Assembly (NCBI GenBank): GCA_963971575.1
Contig: OZ020616.1
Span: 11,517,934 to 11,581,933 of the forward strand
Source: Liopterus haemorrhoidalis
Lineage: Eukaryota > Arthropoda > Insecta > Coleoptera > Dytiscidae
Length of the DNA stretch: 64,000 nt
Direction: 5' to 3'
Part shown: in pieces, positions 10,791-21,165 of the stretch
How positions within the stretch are numbered: the first letter of the stretch is position 1
How the letters are laid out: each line of letters begins with the position of its first letter
The notes under the pieces: generated by a model
Seen by the model: only the letters and a program-made list of their open reading frames with translations
Database searches by the model: none
Told to the model about the DNA's origin: nothing
Translations under genes and position numbers: made by a program

Positions 10791-11285
10791 TATGTAAAAG
10801 AGAACATTAAGAAGAAACTCAGTATAACCAGACTGACCAAATGACACCACTAACAATAAACTACGAACCGTCAAGGACGACATACAGAACTGGAACTCAG
10901 GCACCAACAGACGAGAACAAATAATAATGACAAGACTTAAAATCGGACACACCAGACACACACACAAACACCTCATGGCAAGAGTAGATACAAAAATATG
11001 TGAGACATGTAACGAACCACTTACTGTTAACCATATACTAATAGACTGTCAACTCTACACTAACCTACGTATAAACTACAACTTACCACAAGACCTTAAA
11101 GACATCTTAAGACTAGACTCAACAATGGCTAACAACGTACTTAATTTCTTACAGGCAGCCAATATACATAACCTAATATAAATTATATATACAAATCAAA
11201 CAATATGTAACAATAATGTAACCTTATTAGACACTAATAGCCAAGTAGCTGATGTGTCTTTAAATAAATAAATTTAAAATATATA
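10791..11285 (+). pseudogene. Non-LTR retrotransposon 3' end with 3' UTR
   Basis: The frame reads NNKLRTVKDDIQNWNS, then MTRLKIGHTRHTHKHLMARV, then the zinc-binding-like C-x2-C...H-x4-C block (ICETCNEPLTVNHILIDCQL). This is the classic end of jockey/I-clade ORF2 after the RNase H-like domain. The open part from 10927 ends in a stop at 11181 in the normal place. A short 3' UTR follows, with AATAGCCAAGTAGCTGATGT and then AAATAAATAAAT, the usual tail of such elements. Upstream of 10791 nothing is left of the reverse transcriptase, so the insertion is 5'-truncated. Confidence 0.7.
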
Positions 11286-11632
11286 TAGTTTAAGGGGGGT
11301 CTTCCTTTAGAGTTTGTTCTTTCGATCATACCTTATTTTCCACGATTATTTTCAACAAACCCTCATGTCGCAGAATATGCCCCATCAAGCTAGCTCGTTT
11401 TTTATTTATATTTTGAAGCAGAAATCTTGTTTCAGCTCTTTGAAACACCTCTTAGATACCTATGAAATCGTACAATGTGTGAGATTTCTTATTTCACATT
11501 AGTTATTCCAAATTTCTGACACACAAATTAAAAAGACCGGTTAATACAGATTAATTTAATGAATAAATTGTCTTGACAAAACATTTTGAATCAATCTAAT
11601 CTGTTTGGTAACTATTCTGTTTATTGTTTTAG

Positions 11633-11696
11633 GAAACTGAAGGGCAGAAAACGAACAATGGTATCCAGTATCGGCTGCAACTGTTGTACGCTAACG
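11633..11696 (+). CDS. kn: knot/collier (COE/EBF) exon, DNA-binding domain
   Basis: This 64-base exon reads ETEGQKTNNGIQYRLQLLYA then N, plus the first base of a Gly codon. It continues FIGFIEKDQ of the previous exon exactly as in Drosophila and vertebrate COE proteins (KTNNGI-Y-RLQLLY-NG). The acceptor is TTGTTTTAG|GAAACT and the donor is AACG|GTGAGT. It enters in phase 0 and leaves in phase 1, which the exon at 28291 completes with GT. It is too short for open-frame detection and was recognised by sequence. The intron before it is 2,536 bp; the one after it is 16,594 bp. Confidence 0.95.
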
Positions 11697-12176
11697 GTGA
11701 GTATATTCCGCTGTACACGAGCGGCCTCTGTTAAATTTATATCTCAATTATTAACTACATAACCAACACTAATTTATTTACCGAGATATATCATATCGGG
11801 CGTACGAGTTTAACAAGAGCGTGCCCCAAACAAACACGTTAACAAAGGGCTCTTATCAACCTACATGATACGGATTTTTCAATGAATTTTTATATTCATA
11901 ATAGGACTGATTAGAATAAATAATATTTTAACTGTAGAAGATGATGATCATGCATATAGTTGAAGACAATGACAAATCGTTTTAGATTTTATGGGCAAAT
12001 ACTCACTATTAGGAGACGACATGTCACTAAAAGAAGTTCCATGGATATGAAAACATGTAGATAAAATTGGATAAATTAATTATTAAACTTAGTTCTACCA
12101 TTTAGATTTACTACACGGTGATTTACTACAATGTTATCAGCCAGATTTTAGCATTCGCGGTGGCAAGAATATCTAA

Positions 12177-12536
12177 AGGCACACTAGAGTTATTATTCAA
12201 GTCTAAACTTGGAAAATTAAAGTCTTTGCATTCGAATCGAAGTCTTGTGTGTGTGATAGCATGACAAAAAACCTAGGTCTTTAAGTCTGAGCAAATACAT
12301 CAAGATATATTTCCCCTGTCTCTAGAAAACACACGAAGTCCAAGTCTTCAAATGCGCGTGCGCAGCCTCTCCCTCTCAGTCAGATCAAGTGAGATGGGTG
12401 TATTGTTAACGTTATGTACGCAGACGCAAGTTACTTTTCCCTGTTTCGCGTGTGATAGCTGAAGACTTGCAGACTTGAATCCTGGAAGAATAATTACAAA
12501 ATAAAACTTTGATAGCGTTCTAGTGTGATACGCCCT
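12177..12536. mobile_element. Miniature element, Harbinger-like (360 bp)
   Basis: The ends are related inverted repeats: AGGCACACTAGA at the left, and a complement reading AGGGCGTATCACACTAGA at the right. Both sides are flanked by TAA, a 3-bp duplication. Inside, AAGTCTAAACTTGG and AAGACTTGCAGACTTGAATC form further inverted pieces. It is non-coding. Confidence 0.45.
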
Positions 12537-12539
12537 TAA

Positions 12540-14057
12540 GACGTCTTAAATTATGAACTTATTCCTTAACTGTTGGTACCTTATTAGAAAGTTGATCCGC
12601 GAAGAAAGCTAATAAATGTGTATGTATTATTTCACCAGATGATACCCGTTCACAGTGAATAATCTCTGAATCAAAGGTGATAAAAATGACTATTTGACAA
12701 AAGTCAAAATAAATAAATAAAAAAGAATGTTTTTTACTATTTTTCAACAGTTTCTACCAACTTTAAATGCACGAACCCCTTAAAATACGTATAGTTTGAC
12801 TTGGGAATTTTCTTCAAAAACTTATTTCAAAAGTTCGTGTAAAGCCGCATTCAGAGCACTTAAATCAATAGTTTATAGACTGTAGTTTGTACTCTGTTTA
12901 CTGTCACTAGAAGTTTGTCATATGGTGAGACGTGAAACCGTTCAGACCTCTAAATTTAATACGTTGTTCGTTGTGGATTGTGCACAATTTTCTAAACTTA
13001 TAGCTAGTGAGATATTTTAATGAGACAGACATATAATGCGCAGCAAGTTGTCTCTGGATACAGGGGCACCTTTTGTACCACCGCCAGGATCAGCCATGAT
13101 CTAAAAAATTGCCGAAGTAAAGTAAATAAAATTAAGATAACGCTATTAAATTTGAACGTAATAACGTAATGATATACAGATTTAATAGCTTCTAAATAAA
13201 ATAACATTACAAATACAGTAATATGAACAATAATACATTTTACAAAATTTTGTCGATTATAACAGTATTTTAATCAAATTATAAGCAATAGCAACTAACG
13301 ATCAATAGTAGCAAACGTTCTATTATTTCACTAACAAAATTGTGTGTTTTCAAATGAAAATTTTTTAACTTGAGTACCTACAACAAATGGAGAGACAATA
13401 GGCGTTTACGTTTAATCAGGCCAAAAGATTGCTCAGATTGATCTGGTGACGTCAGAAGATTAGTAGGATTGCTCAGATTTTGTTAACATTTTCGTAAGCA
13501 ATATTAAATCTGAGGTTGTGTAGTGACATCTGGTGGCGGTGGCGCTAAAAGAAACTGTCAAATTTCTGTCGTTAATTGCTGCTACTGCCGCGTTGGCCCA
13601 TAATATGAGTTTATTACCAATAATAGAATGGGCTAAAAGATTTTTTGTTAAAGAATTTGAAATTATATTATGTAAGGTGCAAACAATAATAGACAAATTC
13701 GTAAAAATCAAAGAAAATGTACATGTTTCAATATAAAATTTTATTCACCAACAATAATAATAATAATTGTCACACACAACACTTATTTAATCCATTTTAT
13801 TTGGCTATGTTTTCATTGGCTGTGAGATTCAAATTTATTCGTGCTAATACCCACAACAAAATTATCTCAGCAAACCTGCTATCTCACCGGACTGTTCAGA
13901 AATGCTCTGAGCGCTCTGACAGGTTGCTCGGATGGACTAAACATAAGCTATTATCTACGATCGTATATATGACGCCATTTTGCGTACCATTCTTGAGGAC
14001 ACGCTGAACATATTGAATCCATTTGGAACATAGTTTTTCTGCACTTTTCCTGACATG
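12540..14057. other. knot intron, nothing firmly recognised
   Basis: AT-rich. The only notable structure is a direct repeat GATTGCTCAGATT at about 13430 and 13467 around a TGACGTCA site (13448). No gene could be supported. Confidence 0.35.
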
Positions 14058-14325
14058 TTCTAACGTGCTAACCATTGAATTTTTATTATAATTATTTTGA
14101 TCTCCGATTACACGTATGTATCAGGTCGTCAAGGATGAAATTTGTAGTTAAAAATATTGCCAACTTTAACAGTTTATTATTTGACATTGGCTTAATATTT
14201 TACCGATCGTTTTTTTTTTTTTTTTTTTGTTGGAAGGTTACACATCTCGCCTGTCTAAAGAAATTGTACTCATTGTATGCTCTAGAAAACATCAAAAACT
14301 TTTTTTTTTTAATAATTTTGTTGAA

Positions 14326-15122
14326 AATGGAACGGTCGGAAATTCGCACTATTATGAAGTATGAGTTCTTACGTGAAACTACGGCATCGCAGACCGCGCA
14401 AAACTTTAATAGTGCATTTGGCTCTAGTGTTACTACGCAGCGGACAATCAGATCAATTCTGTACAAAATTACTGTGTAGTAACGTTACTACAAGATAAAA
14501 TATTATAAAAAGTATAATGACTTTCATTCATGATAGTAACTGACCTTGCTCATAGTCACTATCTCACTATGTGACTATGAGCAAAGCAAAACATAGTGAC
14601 ATATTTAGTTACTAAAATCATAGTAATTGAGTTACAGAATTGGTCTGAATATCAAATTGGATCGCCAAATTTCGTACAGGTAACTTAAAACCAAACCAAA
14701 AAAAAAAAAAATGGCTCATCGATCACAGCAGAAATATACTGCAAAACCAACTGGACGGAATGATGCAAAAACCTAAAGAATAACAGCCTAGATTGGTCAA
14801 CAGATCGACTCCTATCTTATTGCATGATAATGCTAGACCACACACAGCACAAATGACTGTGGCAAAACTACAGGAATTGGAGTTCGAACTTCTTCATCAT
14901 CCTCCATACTCACCAGACTTAGCCCCCACTGACTACCACTTCTTCCGCAATTTGAACAACTTTTTAATAGGAAAACAGTTTAATTCCGAAAATACTGTAA
15001 AACTGGCCTTCAAGGAATTCATTGACTCTCGTCCGCCAGGGTTTTATACCACCGGCCTGAACAACCTGCCGCATAAATGGCAAAAGTGTATAGACAATAT
15101 GGGTGCACACTTTGAAGAATAA
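14326..15122 (+). pseudogene. Mariner transposase remnant (cecropia-like, DD34D family)
   Basis: The N-terminal piece starts at ATG 14326 and reads MERSEIRTIMKYEFLRETTA through QTAQNFNSAFG...TTQRTIRSIL, the first helix-turn-helix. Frame is then lost at a GTAGTAACGTTACTAC palindrome (14476-14491). After about 300 bp without homology, the C-terminal third returns: VNRSTPILLHDNARPHTAQ (second catalytic Asp kept), LLHHPPYSPDLAPTDYHFFR (third Asp kept), down to a natural stop after GAHFEE. This end closely resembles cecropia-type mariners, the group that includes the transposase domain of vertebrate SETMAR. The part with the first catalytic Asp is missing, so it is inactive. Confidence 0.85.
14547..14582. 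other. Hairpin inside the mariner interruption
   Basis: GCTCATAGTCAC and GTGACTATGAGC form a 12-bp perfect stem around an 11-12-base loop. CATAGTAAC/GTTACTA-like pieces recur on both sides, so the foreign DNA in this mariner is itself palindromic. Confidence 0.5.
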
Positions 15123-15279
15123 AATAATTACTTATATTTGTTATCAACCAACTTTGCCTTTTTTTCTACAAATTTCATCCTTGACGACCTAATACATGTT
15201 GACGACCTAATACACGTCCTAACGTCCTAACCATTGAATTTTTATCATTATTTTGATCTCCGATTACACGTATGTATAT

Positions 15280-16073
15280 AATTCAACTAGGATTAGTGAA
15301 ATATTTGATCCCATGAGACAATATTTTTTTAAGATTCATGGAAAAATTAATAAAAATTTTCTGATTGTTTTTTAATGAATACTTGTCGAAGAAAATTAAC
15401 TAATTTACCTTTTTCTAAAATCAGTTTTCCAGAAAAAGAATAATTAAAACCTTTCCGAGTCTTAAGAAATAGTTAATCAGTTTGAGAAAAAGTCGCGCGG
15501 CACTTCTCTCTAGCAATTGTTCAAATTAATTAGGGATCTAATTAAAAGATACCCCGTAGTGCGTACGTCCTAGTTAGTATTCAGTCCTCGTTTCGTTGGC
15601 TGCGTGCAGAACCTTGGCCTTATATGCTATAACTGCTTCACAGTGTAAATGTTGTTTTTGCTTGCTTGCTCTGTACCGGGTGTTCCGTACTAAACTTGGA
15701 ATAGATCAACGTTTTATTGGTATTGTTATTGGGTTTAAAATAAACTTTATAGCTTTAGATTTATTTTGTATTGTAAAATACAAGGTGGGGGAATAATTTT
15801 TGATTTTTATCTTTTTCTTTGTCATGACATCATTTATGATTAGAAGGTGGAGATTATTAGGCCGAGTAGAATAAGTGCGATAAAGACGATTGATTATTTG
15901 TGGCTTTTATTATCTTTATTCCACTTGACCTAACAAATTCTGCTTCATATATATGATGTATTGTGATCCCACTGCAAAACGTGGCTTATTGTGATGCGAT
16001 TGGAGAACATAACTATAGATGATGGATGTCAGTTAATTTTTACAAAAGTTCTACTTCGTCGGTAAATTTTTAC
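15280..16073. other. knot intron, nothing recognised
   Basis: No supported coding or repeat feature. A 66-codon open frame at 15596-15796 has no protein-like signal that I recognise. Confidence 0.35.
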
Positions 16074-17268
16074 TTTTTAGGGTTTTGTAGGTATGACCAA
16101 AAAACCCTTATACCGTCATTTTGTCGTCTGTCTGTCTGTCTGTCTGTCTGTCTGTTCGGTAAAAATTGTAGCCAAACGGCTAAACCTAGAGAGTTGAAAT
16201 TTGGCATGCTTATACAACTCTTTGACCCGCACATAGGAAAAATACTAAAAGATCTCAAAAACATATCCCACTAAAAATATAAACAAATATGTGCTCATCG
16301 AAAAAAAAAATATTTTTTTATAATTATGAGTAGGGTATCAAATGAAAGCTCTTGGTACGTGGATTAACGATCAAATTTTTATTTTTGCAAAATAAATTAT
16401 TTTGAAGCGATTTTTGCCAAAATTGTGCAAAAAATTTTTTGTCCCACACCCTGTAGCCCAGATGGTTTAAACTAAAAATCTGAAAAAATTCTAAGTAATG
16501 TACATTGGTGTGAACCGAAATAGTTCAACAGGAATTTTTAATCAGATTAGGTTTTTGGAAAAAAACGCATTTTTTGTGATTTTTGGCTAATAATGTACAC
16601 AAGTTATAACAATGTAAGACACTCACATGCAAAGCGTGCGATAGCCTAATGGGTTAGAGCACTGCTAAAATGAGCTGGAAAACGAAGGGTTTCGAGTTCG
16701 AGTACGGAGTGAATTTTATTTTTTCTGTTTTTTTTTTTGTAACACGCCACACTGGAACGTGTGTGCTGGTCTAGTCTTATTTCACGCTGATTTTTCATCC
16801 AAGTAACCCGATCCGAAAGGGATCGAACCCTGTGAGAAGAGACTAAATTATTTTTTGTTTTTTTTTTTAATTTTTATATTGTTTAAATTATTTTTTCAAA
16901 ATTCTAGTTATATTTTGGCAAATGTTGCATTTAATTTTTAAAAGCGTAAATTTAATAGCCAGTGGAAATTGTTTAAATTATATTTTAATTCTGTTTCAAT
17001 GTACACGAAATCAGAGGGGCGGAACTTATAACAACCAATGGAAGCCATAGGCGCAATTTTTAAAATTGAATGAACCTTGGTATATAAAAAAAAATACTGC
17101 ACATATTTAGAAACCTAAATAATGGTTTTAAGCGTTCGAATTAAAATTAACAAAAAAAATATTTTAATATAAAATTTGTTTTCGCATCCAAAATAATCAT
17201 TATTCACTTACTAAATACCTGCAAAACCCTGAAATGTGTGAAAATTCACACTTCACATCAATTTTTTT
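16074..17268 (+). mobile_element. R-family repeat, copy R1 (two tRNA-like modules)
   Basis: It begins TTTTTAGGGTTTTGTAGGTA next to a GTCT microsatellite (16128-16155). It ends with CCTGCAAAACCCTGAAATGT and a GTGTGAAAATTCACAC palindrome, followed by TTCACATCAATTTTTT. AGGGTTTTG(T/C)AGGTAT occurs near both ends in opposite orientation, giving the family subterminal inverted repeats. Internal landmarks shared with the other copies are CATGCTTATACAACTCTTTG, CACACCCTGTAGCCCAGATG and TCTAGTTATATTTTGGCAAA. At 16637-16711 and 16745-16846 it carries two tRNA-like modules in tandem. There is no open frame of note. The transposon class is undetermined. Confidence 0.7.
16637..16711 (+). other. tRNA-like module within R1
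   Basis: GCGATAGCCTAATGGGTTAG resembles a D-arm with a pol III A box (TAGCCTAATGGG). GGGTTTCGAGTTCGAGTAC resembles a T-arm with a B box. The intervening part has shortened, so no clover-leaf with a confident anticodon can be drawn. Fuller versions of the same module are in R2 (about 23143-23228, minus) and R5 (about 53942-54031, minus). Confidence 0.5.
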
Positions 17269-17414
17269 ATACTTTTTTTTAAATTGAGGCTTGGGCTCCA
17301 ACTCGACTTGCAGAGTAGATAGATAAATCGGCCAAACTATTGGTGTACGACCAAAAATCATTATACCTTCGACCGATCCAATGCCTTCAATGTTATTGAC
17401 ACCCCCTGCTATAC

Positions 17415-18552
17415 GGTTACATGACGAAATTTCACTGGACAAAATTACACGGGACAAAATTACACAGAAGAAATTACACATAGATAGAATTACACATGGA
17501 AGAAATTACACAAGGACGAAATTACACATACGAAAATTACACTAAGACAAAATTACACATTTAATTTGTTTGTGTTTTTTAAGTTGCTGTTTGTGTTCTT
17601 TTATAAAAAAAAATTTTTTTGAAGGGTTGGATTAAGTAAGTTTTTATTTTTTTTTTTTTTTTTTGGATAAATAAAAATTTGTATTTTCAGGGTTGGAATA
17701 TGTAAATTTTAGTGTTATATGAATTAATAAAAAAATTGTATTTAAGGGTCGAATTAAGTAAATTTTAGTTATATTTTGAAAAAAAAAGTTTTTTTAGAAT
17801 AAGTCGACAATCGACAATCGATACCATATTTCCATTTCACACATTATATTTTTTTTTTCAATATTGAAATTAACAAAAAAATGTACATTACAGCTTCCTA
17901 TTAAATTAAATATCTCAATTTCCTGAAAAACACTAAAACTTACTTAATCCAACCAATATTTTTATTTTTTAAAAAGAACATTAGAATTTACTTAATGCAA
18001 TCCTTAAATTAGATTTTTTTAAGGTTAAAAAATAATGTACTTAACCCAATCCTGAAAATACATTTTTTTGTGTTTCATATTTGAGACCAAAAATTACTTA
18101 ATCCAACCCTAAGATACATTTATTTTAAGTTTATACAAAAAACACGATAGTTTACTTAATCCAACCCTTAAATTACAATTTTAAAAATGTATTTAAAAAA
18201 CACGATAATTTACTAAAGCCAACCCTGAAAACACATTTTTTTTTGTATTTATTCATATAACACTAAAATTTACTTAATCCAGCCCTGAAAATACAATTTT
18301 TTTATTAATTCATATAACACTAAAATTTACTTTTTCCAACCCTTAAAATACAATTTTTTATTTTTCCAAAAAAAACATCAAAACTTAATCCAATCCTTTA
18401 AAAAAAATGTTTTATATAAAAGAACACACAGAAAATTCATAAACACAAAAAAAAATAAATGTGTAATTTTCGTATGTGTAATTTCGTCCTTGTGTAATTT
18501 CTTCCCTGTGTTATTTTGTCCCGTGTAATTTTATCCAGTGTAATTTCTGTCC
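17415..18552. mobile_element. Foldback element with tandem-repeat arms
   Basis: The left outer 150 bp is a chain of about nine units of the form GACAAAATTACAC with small variations. The right outer 110 bp is the same chain inverted (GTGTAATTTCGTCC-type units). Inside, the left half has units with GGGTTGGATTAAGTAA...TTTTAGTG, and the right half has five or more inverted counterparts (ACTTAATCCAACCCTTAAA). The element is therefore a palindrome made of two kinds of tandem repeat, the plan of Drosophila Foldback (FB) elements. TGACACCCCCTGCTATAC (17397-17414) and TGACACCCTGCTATAC (18553-18568) flank it as a direct repeat. It is non-coding. Confidence 0.6.
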
Positions 18553-18573
18553 TGACACCCTGCTATACATAGA

Positions 18574-18839
18574 TAGGGTAACCAGGTTTCAGTGAAGGGA
18601 AACCGGGACACAGGAAAAAAAAGAAGGTCTTTGTTTCCTCTCAGATCCAAGTGAAGAGCAAAAAAAAAAGGTCCTCACCTCTCAAATTCAAAGTGAAGAG
18701 CAAAAAAAAAAGGTCCTCACCTATCCAAATTCAAAGTGAAGAGCAAAGAGATTCAAAAACCGGGACAATCGGGCGTCCCGAGGACAGTCTTCGGGACACC
18801 GGGACAACTGACCGAAAACCGGGACGGATGGTCACCCTA
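18574..18839. mobile_element. hAT-type miniature element with exact 8-bp duplication
   Basis: The ends are TAGGGTAACC and GGTCACCCTA, inverted to each other with one mismatch. TACATAGA is duplicated exactly on both sides (18566-18573, 18840-18847), the 8-bp signature of hAT transposition. Inside are two tandem units containing GTGAAGAGC, an A-run and GGTCCTCAC. CCGGGACA recurs near both ends. A plus-strand open frame at 18651 is a by-product of these repeats. Confidence 0.8.
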
Positions 18840-19018
18840 TACATAGACCCTCTGTTTTGTTAAAAAAAAGACTTTGAGTCATTATTGTGGTGATCTTGCT
18901 CGTCTTAATTTGTCGTTCAGTTTGACAATGTTTTTCTTAATATAGTCGATTCTGTGTATGAGCCAAGAAACGGAAATTGTGTGTTTAGGTGAGGTGCTAT
19001 TGACGGGGCTCTCATCTA

Positions 19019-20300
19019 TGAGGCCTACCTTTTAAGTTCTTACAAAAACTAAGAAAAAAAACTTTTTTTTTGTACGAACTGTTTTATTACTTTTCAAAAT
19101 ATTCGCCTTTAAGATTTATACAATTTTGCATGAGTTCAATCCCATTCTCGAAAAAAAAAAATTCCACTCTGAAGTTGGTATCTCAAAAAACATGGTTTTT
19201 GAAGGCGTCAACAGCTTTTTGAGGTGATGAAAATCGCATGCATTTTTGTTTGATATTGGGGATCAAAAAAAGTCGTTAGTGGATAAATCAGGTGAATACG
19301 GGCAATGAGACATTAATTCGAAGTTTTTCTCCTTCAAATAATCAATTATTTGACGTGCTGTGTGGGAGCTTGCATTGTTATGATGAAGAATGATGTCACG
19401 TTTTTGGTTGTTTTTCCTGATTTTGTCGATGACTTCTGGCAAACAAATTGTTGTATACCATTCGTCATTAACTGTTCTTCGATCCTCTAAAAGAATGGCT
19501 GCTAGATGTCCAGTACAACCGAAGAAACAAACGATCATTTTCTTGGAAGTGCTTCGTGAACGAACAACTTTTGTGGGTTTCGGCTCATCTTGGAAGACCC
19601 AAACAATGGATTGTTGCTTAGTTTCCGGTTCATATGAATAAATCCAAGTTTCGTCACATGTTGTATACGGATTTTGCAGTGCCTAGGTTGAATTTTTTAG
19701 CATTCCCTTACACCAATCAACACGAGCCTTTTTTTGAGTTTCGGTCAAATTATGCGGAAACCATCGGGTACAGATCTTTTTCACAGCTAAATGTTCATGC
19801 AAAATCGAATGTATTGCTGTCTGCGATATGCCAAAGGATGCCTCTATCTCACAATAAGTCACATGCCGATCTTCTTCAATCATTTTGTGATCAGCATCGA
19901 TGTTTTTTTGAATCACAACCGGTTTTTTTTCAACCTTCACGAAATTCATCACTGACGGACGCATGACCACGACGAAATTCTGCAAACTAATTGTAAAGTA
20001 TTTTCTGATGGTGTTTCATTACCAAAAGTTGAACGAAGTAAATCTATGTTTTGTTGCTTTTGTTGTTGAGTTAGGCCTTTACTTAAATCGTAAAAAATCA
20101 TCCAACGAAAATTTTCGCGAGCCATATCCATTTTTTCACAAACTTGTTTTTTTAACGCTCACTGTCAACAAATACTAGGTCAATTTATACGCTGCCGCTG
20201 ATTTCACAATAACAAATGTCCAATTTTACGAATATAGGAATGACTCATTTCAATATTGCCATCTAGTGGTCGTTTATAAAAACATAAAAGGTAACCCTCC
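19019..20300 (-). mobile_element. Nearly full-length mariner element (1,282 bp)
   Basis: The termini TGAGGCCTACCTTTTAAG and (complement) GGAGGGTTACCTTTTATG are inverted to each other and each is flanked by TA. The length equals that of a complete mariner. The transposase reads on the minus strand from about 20125 to 19092 through frameshifts. The right end, including GTTTATAAACGACCACTAGATGGC-like sequence, is also present in the miniature at 47069-47242, which is therefore a deletion derivative of this family. Confidence 0.85.
19092..20125 (-). pseudogene. Mariner transposase, frameshifted, one catalytic residue changed
   Basis: On the minus strand the transposase runs in order: ENFRWMIFYDLSKGLTQQQK (N-terminal helix-turn-helix), DRHVTYCEIEASFGISQTAI and HSILHEHLAVKKICTRWFPH (second DNA-binding part and WVPHxL-type linker), CDETWIYSYEPETKQQ (first catalytic Asp), WYTTICLPEVIDKIRK, ILHHNNASSHTAR, CPYSPDLSTNDFF (third Asp), then the C-terminus to about 19092. 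In ILHHNNASSH the second catalytic Asp, normally HHDNASSH, is Asn. At least three frame breaks separate the parts. It is therefore inactive, although nearly all of the roughly 345 codons remain. Confidence 0.85.
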
Positions 20301-21165
20301 TATGCCTATCCAAGCTTTGGGAACCTATTATTTATTTTGTTTATTCATTTTATTTATTTTCTTAAATGATCTAAAATTGTAGGATGCAGTGAAAATGTTA
20401 CTAATTTATGGGTAAAAGTTACAAAATGTACTGTACTTTTTTGTTGTAAATAATTTTCACAATTTAGAATTCTTCTTGGACTTCAATCTGCCATCTTAAA
20501 TAAACAAAATACAGCAGAGACCTCTATTTTTTCACAACTCAGCACAGACTACAAACAAAACGTACGTTTAAATAATAAACATGGTTAGACAACAACAAAC
20601 AGATTCCTCGAGTTACTTAAATAATTCATAGAGGGCACTGCATGACTTTGCCTCGATACTAATCCGTCGGCCTGACTTGTGGTCAGCTACAGACTTCCAA
20701 GTTCTAAACCACAAGATGGCTGACTTGGACCGTGGTTTATACTGACCACAAGAGAGAGAAATACCATCAAACAACTGACCAGTACACAATGGATTAATTT
20801 GTTCAAGTTTTAATAAGATGTGTGGTGAGGTCGAGGGGTGAGGGATGCAAAACTACACAACATACGCAATGAATAGAAATTTCAAAGTTCCATTGCTAAC
20901 AATGCGTAGTTTAACATATTCATATTTAACATTACCTAACGTGCCCATACTACACACGGTTTTTGACGTAGAATTTACTGACATTTAATTTCTGTTCTAA
21001 TTTATTACATTTGAAAATAAATGGAATTAGTAGTAGTAAAGATTTATTTTCACCTTGCGGTGTTAAAATTTTCATACATTTACATTTTCTGGTAGCAAAC
21101 AGTGTTCAATTATTATATGTACAGTACATTTTTTTAATTTTGTCATTTATAGTCTTTTATTTAAT
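20301..21165. other. knot intron, nothing recognised
   Basis: AT-rich DNA with no supported gene or repeat family. Confidence 0.35.

Larger units (their letters stand above)
14121..15192 (+). mobile_element. Mariner element, cecropia-like, internally disrupted
   Basis: The terminal inverted repeats (TCAGGTCGTCAAGGATGAAA at left; the complement starting TTAGGTCGTCAAGGATG at right) lie next to TA on both sides, as expected of Tc1/mariner. The size of 1,072 bp is short of the usual 1.3 kb. An 18-bp repeat of the right terminus (TTGACGACCTAATACATG then TTGACGACCTAATACACG) follows at 15181-15216. The transposase is broken (next entry). The whole element is bracketed by a roughly 60-bp direct duplication at 14058-14120 and 15218-15276, far longer than the TA a mariner makes. 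Confidence 0.8.
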
